From Erythrobacter sp. (GTDB taxonomy: Bacteria > Pseudomonadota > Alphaproteobacteria > Sphingomonadales > Sphingomonadaceae): a DNA stretch of 64,000 nt. This document shows positions 58,826 to 64,000 of the stretch, one piece after another; within the stretch, counting starts at the first letter, position 1, and the number at the start of each line of letters is the position of its first letter. Below the pieces are notes generated by a model that worked only from the letters and a program-made list of their open reading frames with translations, ran no database searches and was not told the DNA's origin. The stretch is taken from assembly GCA_029937545.1 (NCBI GenBank), contig JAPYPR010000004.1, positions 1 to 64,000 of the forward strand, given 5' to 3'. Both the position numbers and the translations under genes were made by a program.

Positions 58826-59185
58826 TCAGCGGGCCTCGAAGGAGATAGAAATAGCTTCGTCAGAATTGCGAATCGCTTGGATCACGCACTCCAGACTTTC
58901 ACGGTTTTCAGGGGTCACGGGTATTTCGTAAGCGATGCCGTGATGTGGACTGAGCTGCATCTCGAACTGTTCATTGCCGCAGTCGCGGATCGTCGATCCG
59001 GTCGTTAGCGAAAGGCTATTGAGATCATCCAAGTCTGATCCAGCAGGAATAATGTCCGGCGCAGAAACAATCAGGGCAATTTCAGGAGTTTCCTCGTTCT
59101 CGGCCAGCGCCAATTGGCTGATCGAAAAAGCAAGCGCGCTGACCGCAGCACCGCAAGCAAACCAGATGAGACGTGTACGTCTCAT
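58826..59185 (-). CDS. small exported protein inside the carA-carB operon
   Basis: A 119-residue protein: MRRTRLIWFACGAAVSALAF starts a signal peptide ending near SQLALA, then an acidic mature domain of about 90 residues with two cysteines (STIRDCGNEQ and ESLECVIQ) suited to a disulfide. No family recognised. ATG 59185 overlaps the carA stop as ATGA, and the stop abuts the carB ATG with no spacing. Composition is slightly lower in GC than carA or carB. It has no evident tie to carbamoyl phosphate and looks like a later insertion that kept translational coupling. Confidence 0.65.
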   Translation of the reverse strand: MRRTRLIWFACGAAVSALAFSISQLALAENEETPEIALIVSAPDIIPAGSDLDDLNSLSLTTGSTIRDCGNEQFEMQLSPHHGIAYEIPVTPENRESLECVIQAIRNSDEAISISFEAR

Positions 59186-60360
59186 CCCAACATCCCCACG
59201 AATTTCTCGAACAGGTAAAAGCTGTCCTGTGGACCCGGGCTCGCCTCCGGGTGGTACTGCACGCCGAACGCGCGCTTGCCCGTAATCTCGATCCCGCAAT
59301 TGGTGCCGTCGAACAGCGAGACGTGGGTTTGCTCCACGCCCTCAGGCAAGGTCTCGCCATCGACCGCGAAGCCGTGGTTCATGCTGGTGATCTCGACGAG
59401 GCCCTCGCTCTCGCCCCACCCTTCCCCGACGCGCTGCACGGGGTGGTTGGCGCCGCGGTGGCCCTGGAACATCTTGGCGGTCTTCGCGCCCGCTGCGAGG
59501 CCGAGCATCTGGTGGCCGAGGCAAATGCCGAACAGCGGCACGTCCGCATCCAGCAGGCCCTTGATAACGGGCACCGCATATTCGCCCGTCGCCGCCGGAT
59601 CGCCCGGACCGTTGGAGAGGAACACCCCGTCGGGCTTTAGCCGCATGATCTCGTCGAGCGTGGTGCGCGCGGGCACCACCGTAACCTTTGCGCCCGCCTT
59701 CACGAGATTGCGGAAGATATTGTCCTTCGCGCCGTAATCGATGGCGACCACATGCGGCTTCGCATTGTCCGCCGCGCCGTAGCCGGTGCCGAGCTGCCAA
59801 TATCCACCGCGCCAGTCCTCCAGCACGCCGCGCGTCACGCCAGGGACGAGGTCGAGCCCTTCCAGCCCGCTCCACTCCGCCGCTTGGCGCTTCAGTGCCT
59901 TCACATCGAATTGCCCGCGCGGACTATGTGCGATCACCGCGTTGGGCGCGCCCTGCACACGGATGCGGCGGGTCAGCGCGCGGGTATCGACACCCGAAAG
60001 GCCGATCTTGCCATGTCTCACGCACCACTCGACGAATTCATCGCGCGCGCGGAAATTCGAATGGCGGGTCACGTCCTGCCGCACGATCAAGCCGACCGCG
60101 CCTAACCCGCGGCTCTCGTGGTCTTCCTCGTTCGCGCCGACATTGCCGATATGCGGGAAGGTGAAGGTGACGATCTGGCTGTCGTAGGAGGGATCGGTCA
60201 TCACCTCCTGATAGCCGGTCATCGCGGTGTTGAAGCAAACCTCGCCCACTGCGCTTCCGGTGGCTCCGAAGCCCTTTCCCCAGATACAGATGCCATCCGC
60301 GAGAACGAGAACGCCCGTCGCATTTTTGGGTTGCGCGTGCGAAAATACGGGCAGGGCCAT
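59182..60360 (-). CDS. carA: carbamoyl-phosphate synthase small subunit
   Basis: A 392-residue glutamine amidotransferase subunit that supplies ammonia to CarB. The N-terminal CPSase domain (GFGATGSAVGEVCFNTAMTG) precedes a class I amidotransferase with nucleophile GICLGHQ and the His/Glu pair in FGVQYHPEASPGP. Length is normal. It heads the operon; the gap of about 160 bases to the divergent YqeY-like gene should hold both promoters, but no site was clear enough to call. Confidence 0.96.
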   Translation of the reverse strand: MALPVFSHAQPKNATGVLVLADGICIWGKGFGATGSAVGEVCFNTAMTGYQEVMTDPSYDSQIVTFTFPHIGNVGANEEDHESRGLGAVGLIVRQDVTRHSNFRARDEFVEWCVRHGKIGLSGVDTRALTRRIRVQGAPNAVIAHSPRGQFDVKALKRQAAEWSGLEGLDLVPGVTRGVLEDWRGGYWQLGTGYGAADNAKPHVVAIDYGAKDNIFRNLVKAGAKVTVVPARTTLDEIMRLKPDGVFLSNGPGDPAATGEYAVPVIKGLLDADVPLFGICLGHQMLGLAAGAKTAKMFQGHRGANHPVQRVGEGWGESEGLVEITSMNHGFAVDGETLPEGVEQTHVSLFDGTNCGIEITGKRAFGVQYHPEASPGPQDSFYLFEKFVGMLG

Positions 60361-60522
60361 GGGCTCTCCGAGTCAGGGGTTTTCCGGCGATGTCGCTAAG
60401 CCCCACCCGCTAAGGCCGCTTGCGAGTCCCGTCAACCCGAGACTTGGGCGGAACACTTGGCTTTGCGCCAGCTTCTTCTAAATGAAGCGCCAATCATCCA
60501 CAGATACCGAACGGGACCATCA

Positions 60523-60975
60523 ATGCTCCGCGATACGATCCAGACCGAAACCGTCACCGCCATGAAGGCCAAGGACAAGGAGCGCACCGCCGCGCTGCGC
60601 CTGATCGGTGCCAAGATCAAGGATCGCGATATCGAGCTGCGGACGTCGGACAAGAAGCCCGAGGACGACGAGCTGGTCACCGATGTGCTGATGAAGATGG
60701 CCAAGCAACGCCGCGAATCGATCACCATGTACGAGGACGGCGGTCGGCAGGAGCTGGCCGACAAGGAAAAGGCCGAACTCGCCGTGATCGAGGAATTCCT
60801 GCCCCAGCAGATGAGCGAGGACGAGACCCGCGCCGCCATCGCGCAGATCAAGGCGGACCTCGGTGCCGACGGTATGAAGGACATGGGCCGCGTGATGGGC
60901 GAACTCAAGGCGCGTCACGGCGCATCGCTCGACATGAGCCGCGCCAGTGCCCTCGTGAAGGAGTCGCTGTCGTGA
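60523..60975 (+). CDS. GatB/YqeY domain protein
   Basis: A 150-residue YqeY protein, homologous to the tail domain of GatB, the tRNA-dependent amidotransferase subunit. Blocks visible are LRDTIQTETVTAMKAKDKER, RLIGAKIKDRDIELR, FLPQQMSEDE and KDMGRVMGELKARHG. A role in tRNA interaction is inferred from GatB; standalone YqeY has no defined activity. It often precedes dnaG and rpoD in alphaproteobacteria, as here. Its stop overlaps the following GTG start (GTGA). Confidence 0.9.
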   Translation: MLRDTIQTETVTAMKAKDKERTAALRLIGAKIKDRDIELRTSDKKPEDDELVTDVLMKMAKQRRESITMYEDGGRQELADKEKAELAVIEEFLPQQMSEDETRAAIAQIKADLGADGMKDMGRVMGELKARHGASLDMSRASALVKESLS

Positions 60976-61670
60976 GGGCGCTCGCACTGATCGCGTTGCC
61001 GTTCGCGCTGGCCGCCTGCAGCGAGCCGGCTCCCGAGCCGGAGCCGACCCCCACGCCCACTGTCGCAGCACCGCGCACGCTGGTCGGCGCGGATCTCGAC
61101 CTGTCGACGCTGGGCGCGAAGATCGTGGGTCCGCAGGGGCCGGAGGTCGAGACGACGCTGAGCGCCGGCGGTCGCCAGCTCGGCACGATGGTCAGCTATG
61201 TCGCCTGCCCCAAGGGTGTCGGGGACTGCGTGCCGGGCCAGATGCCGGAGGACACGGTTTACACCTATGTCCATCAGATCACGCTGGCCGATGCGGATGA
61301 GAAAGCTGCCGAGGCTCAACCTACCGAAGGCCCGGAAGTCCGCGAGACGCCGCCCACGCTGTTCCGCACGACCCACCGGGCACACGGCTTCAACCAGTCG
61401 GTCGGCTATGCCCGCGCGCAGGTCGAGGAAGCGCTCGGCGATCCCGACGCGATTACGATCAGCATCGACAATGGCAGCCTGATCTGGCGGGTCGTAGCAG
61501 GGTCCGGCTGGCAGCCCGGCACCACGCTCACCTTCTGGTGGCAGTCGACCCTGCCCCCGGCCGGTCCGGCAGACGCTTATCTGCTGGAAGTCGACGGCAA
61601 CCAGGCGAGCGCTACGGGGCCGTTCCCGGCAGAGCCGGAAAATCCGGCAGACGGAGCCGCCGGCAACTAG
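60972..61670 (+). CDS. hypothetical lipoprotein
   Basis: A 232-residue lipoprotein: signal peptide MRALALIALPFALAAC with lipobox LAAC, a Pro/Glu/Thr linker (EPAPEPEPTPTPTV), and a soluble domain with a possible disulfide pair in VACPKGVGDCVPG. The C-terminus is Pro/Ala rich. No family recognised. It begins with GTG overlapping the YqeY-like stop, and dnaG follows 36 bases later, so it is in the YqeY-dnaG operon. Confidence 0.65.
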   Translation: MRALALIALPFALAACSEPAPEPEPTPTPTVAAPRTLVGADLDLSTLGAKIVGPQGPEVETTLSAGGRQLGTMVSYVACPKGVGDCVPGQMPEDTVYTYVHQITLADADEKAAEAQPTEGPEVRETPPTLFRTTHRAHGFNQSVGYARAQVEEALGDPDAITISIDNGSLIWRVVAGSGWQPGTTLTFWWQSTLPPAGPADAYLLEVDGNQASATGPFPAEPENPADGAAGN

Positions 61671-61706
61671 CGATTCGCGGGGCGCGGCTGTAGGGATTTT
61701 CGCCCT

Positions 61707-63560
61707 ATGGCCCTAACACCTCAATGGCTCGACGAATTGCGCGCGCGGACCACGCTGTCCGCGGTGATCGGTCGTACCACGCGGCTGACCAAGGCCGGGC
61801 GCGAGTTCAAGGCGTGCTGCCCGTTCCACAACGAGAAGACCCCCAGCTTCTACGTCAATGACGAGAAAGGCTTTTATCACTGCTTCGGTTGCGAGGCGCA
61901 TGGCGATGCGATTCGCTGGCTGACCGACCAGCGCGGCATGCCGTTCATGGACGCGGTGAAGGAACTGGCGGCAGAGGCCGGGATGGAGGTCCCCGCCCCC
62001 GATCCACAGGCAGCCAAGCGGGCCGAGAAGCGCGCCAGTCTGCACGATGTGACGGCTGCGGCGCAGGAGTGGTTCGAAAGCAATCTGCGCGGCAGCGAAG
62101 GGGCTGCGGCGCGCGGCTATCTCGGCATGCGCGGCTTTTCCGATGCGACCATGCGCGAGTTCGGCTTCGGCTATGCGCCGGAGGACCGCCAGGCGCTCAA
62201 GCGCGCGCTCGGCAAGTTCGAAGAGGCCATGCTGATCGATGCCGGCATGCGCATCACCGTCGAGGACAAGGAGCCTTACGATCGGTTCCGCGGCCGGCTG
62301 ATGCTGCCGATCCACGATACCCGCGGCCGGGTCATCGCCTTCGGCGGACGCATCCTCGATGCCGAGGCCAATCCCAAGGCCCCGAAGTATCTCAACAGCC
62401 CGGACACGCCGCTCTTCGACAAGGGCCGCACGCTCTACAACCTCCACCGCGCCGCCCCGGCCGCGCGGCAGAGCGGGCGGATGATCGTTGTCGAAGGCTA
62501 CATGGACGCGATCGCGCTCGCCAACGCAGGCATACGCGAAGCTGTCGCGCCCCTGGGGACGGCGCTCACCGAAAACCAGATCGAACTGCTCTGGCGGCAG
62601 GTCGAGCGGCCGATCCTGTGTTTCGATGGCGACAATGCCGGCCAGCGGGCTGCCATGCGCGCTATTTCCCGCGCCTTGCCCATGCTGCGTCCGGGCCACT
62701 CGCTGTCCATTGTGCGCTTGCCCGCTGGCATGGACCCCGACGATCTCATCCGCGAAAAAGGCGTCGGCGCGATCGAAGCCTTGCTCGAACAGCCTTCCAG
62801 CCTGCTCGACACGCTGTGGGAGTTCGAAAAGGCCGCAACACCGCTCACTTCACCTGAAGACAAGGCCGGGCTGAAGGCGCGGCTGCTCGACCATGTCGAG
62901 GCGATCCAGCATCCCGATATTCGCGCCCTCTACAAGCGCGAGCTGCTGGAACGCTTCTCCACCTTTGCCTTCCCCCCGCGTCCGCGACGCCAGTTCACGC
63001 CGCGCAGCGACTGGAAGAAGGGCGACTGGAAAGCACCCATCCCCACTCTCTCGCCGCAAACTGCCGACAAGCTGAAACGCGCTATTGCGGGCGGCTCGCG
63101 CGACCTCTTCTCGCGCGCCGTTATCGCCGGGCTGGTGCGCTTCCCGGACCAAATTGTCCGCCACGAGGAAACCCTGGCCGCTTTCGCCAGGCGTGACCAA
63201 AATGTCGGCCCGGCGATCGATTTGCTGCTCGAGGCCGCCGAAACGCTTGATTTAAACAGCGGATCGCCCATATCGCTGGAACGAGGCCTTCCCGCCCTGC
63301 CGGCTAAACCCAATTTCGCCTTCCTCGATGAAGGCACCGATCCGGATGAAGCGCGCGAGGATCTGGCCGAGGCCGTGTCGCTGCTGGTCGAGAGACCGGC
63401 GCTGGAATCCGCCTTGGCGGAGGCTACAGCGCGTTTCGAACGCGACCCGGAAGGCTCCATCGCCGAACAGGCCCGATTGCGTGAGCGCTTGCTGGTCCTT
63501 AACGAGCGATTGAAGCAGTTCGGGCGCAGGAAGGCGGCGGGACCGGACGATTCGGATTAA
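61707..63560 (+). CDS. dnaG: DNA primase
   Basis: A 617-residue primase that lays RNA primers at the replication fork. The N-terminal CHC2 zinc site uses Cys38, His41, Cys59 and Cys62 (CCPFHNEKTPSF..HCFGC). The TOPRIM domain contains VVEGYMDAIALANAG and CFDGDNAGQRAAMR. A C-terminal helicase-binding region follows residue 430. Length is normal. The arrangement YqeY-dnaG-rpoD is the macromolecular-synthesis order of alphaproteobacteria. Confidence 0.96.
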   Translation: MALTPQWLDELRARTTLSAVIGRTTRLTKAGREFKACCPFHNEKTPSFYVNDEKGFYHCFGCEAHGDAIRWLTDQRGMPFMDAVKELAAEAGMEVPAPDPQAAKRAEKRASLHDVTAAAQEWFESNLRGSEGAAARGYLGMRGFSDATMREFGFGYAPEDRQALKRALGKFEEAMLIDAGMRITVEDKEPYDRFRGRLMLPIHDTRGRVIAFGGRILDAEANPKAPKYLNSPDTPLFDKGRTLYNLHRAAPAARQSGRMIVVEGYMDAIALANAGIREAVAPLGTALTENQIELLWRQVERPILCFDGDNAGQRAAMRAISRALPMLRPGHSLSIVRLPAGMDPDDLIREKGVGAIEALLEQPSSLLDTLWEFEKAATPLTSPEDKAGLKARLLDHVEAIQHPDIRALYKRELLERFSTFAFPPRPRRQFTPRSDWKKGDWKAPIPTLSPQTADKLKRAIAGGSRDLFSRAVIAGLVRFPDQIVRHEETLAAFARRDQNVGPAIDLLLEAAETLDLNSGSPISLERGLPALPAKPNFAFLDEGTDPDEAREDLAEAVSLLVERPALESALAEATARFERDPEGSIAEQARLRERLLVLNERLKQFGRRKAAGPDDSD

Positions 63561-63615
63561 TGTGTGCCGCGGAAGTGCACGCCGCGCGTAACGATAGATT
63601 GGGTTGACGTACCTT

Positions 63616-64000
63616 ATGGCCACCAAGTCGAAGTCCACCGACAAGGACGACGCACCTCTGATCGACCTCAACGAGGCATCGATCAAGAAGCTGATCACCA
63701 AGGCGAAGAAGAAGGGCTACGTCACCTATGACGAGCTCAACGACGCTTTGCCGCAAGGCGAGATGAGCTCCGACCAGATCGAGGATATCCAGTCCGCCCT
63801 GTCCGACATGGGCGTGCAGATCGTCGAGAGCGACGAGGATGCCGAGGCGGCAGAGGACGAGGCAAACGAGGTCGAGGAGATCTCGATCGAGGGCAAGGCC
63901 GACAAGAAGGATGCCAAGAAAGCGCCCGCCGCGGCCCCCAAGAAGCTGGCTGCGGGCGAACGCACGGACGATCCGGTGCGCATGTATCTGCGCGAAATGG
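63616..64000 (+). CDS. rpoD: RNA polymerase sigma factor RpoD, partial
   Basis: The first 128 codons of the housekeeping sigma factor, running off the window end. Region 1.1 is visible (IDLNEASIKKLITKAKKKGY, VTYDELNDALPQGEMSSDQI), followed by an acidic stretch and the start of region 1.2 (RTDDPVRMYLREM). It recognises -35/-10 promoters. It lies 55 bases after dnaG, in the same direction. Confidence 0.95.
   Translation, partial: MATKSKSTDKDDAPLIDLNEASIKKLITKAKKKGYVTYDELNDALPQGEMSSDQIEDIQSALSDMGVQIVESDEDAEAAEDEANEVEEISIEGKADKKDAKKAPAAAPKKLAAGERTDDPVRMYLREM

Noticed and set aside
55658-59008. Open frame of about 1,100 codons antisense to carB
   Set aside because: It mirrors carB in a GC-rich genome where stop codons are rare opposite real genes; it has no ribosome-binding site, domains or family motifs, whereas carB is intact.
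60361-60522. EcfG-type promoter before the YqeY-like gene (GGAAC near 60451)
   Set aside because: No CGTT or GTT occurs 16-17 bases downstream, so the second half of the promoter is missing.

Overview
The window is 64 kb of a GC-rich (about 60-65%) alphaproteobacterial chromosome. Gene content and synteny fit Sphingomonadales, most likely Erythrobacteraceae: glyQ-glyS-ppdK, mreBCD-mrdA-rodA, carA/carB, dnaG-rpoD, an endonuclease-type MutL, a RibBX-type enzyme, a UrcA-family protein, a PEP-CTERM protein and EcfG-type stress promoters. The placement rests on recognised families and was not tested with a marker tree. About 64 protein genes, one tRNA-Lys(CUU) and no rRNA, CRISPR array, prophage or insertion sequence were seen. 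It reads as core chromosome with a few accessory or decaying spots.

Layout. 1-8 kb: a low-GC orphan, a hydrolase-OsmC fusion, a MoxR ATPase and its VWA partner separated by an inverted soluble chemoreceptor, a DUF817 membrane protein and an MFS carrier. 8-12 kb: an ATGA-coupled operon (DOMON-like protein, NamZ-like muramidase, Asp/Asn hydroxylase) divergent from tyrS. 12-18 kb: PilZ, a coupled MFS-cysK-dienelactone hydrolase operon, and a MerR-acyl-CoA dehydrogenase operon with a LiuR-like palindrome. 18-26 kb: hisI, a structured intergenic stretch, comF, a methyltransferase, ppdK, glyS and glyQ. 26-31 kb: UrcA protein with a dense operator region, a small membrane ORF/HTH/membrane protein set, two TraB/GumN lipoproteins, rplY, pth. 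31-39 kb: PEP-CTERM protein opposite a TPR lipoprotein, a Tat-signal SDR, ychF, an ENPP-like lipoprotein, DUF1206, a glutaredoxin-MauE fusion and a MaoC protein.

39-50 kb: lipoprotein, mutL, the cell-elongation operon mreB-mreC-mreD-mrdA-rodA, tRNA-Lys, an HTH-RibBX fusion with an elaborate palindromic operator, ribH, and a frameshifted EamA transporter. 50-55 kb: a decayed gene fragment, eno, a stress cluster resembling enterobacterial yqjD-yqjE-yqjK with two GGAAC-N16/17-CGTT promoters, DUF4170, a GNAT enzyme, greA. 55-64 kb: carB, a small exported protein lodged between carB and carA, carA, a YqeY-like protein, a lipoprotein, dnaG and the start of rpoD.

The best candidate for an undescribed system is the riboflavin locus at 47.85-49.57 kb. 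A DNA-binding HTH is fused to the N-terminus of RibB, the C-terminal RibA-like domain has lost its zinc cysteines, and an array of ATGTGAT half-sites overlaps what may be a leaderless promoter. This suggests an enzyme that represses its own operon in place of an FMN riboswitch. Other sites worth testing are a CsoR/CstR-like operator before the glutaredoxin-MauE gene, a perfect TTTTGCAAAA palindrome before ppdK, and a possible small RNA upstream of hisI.
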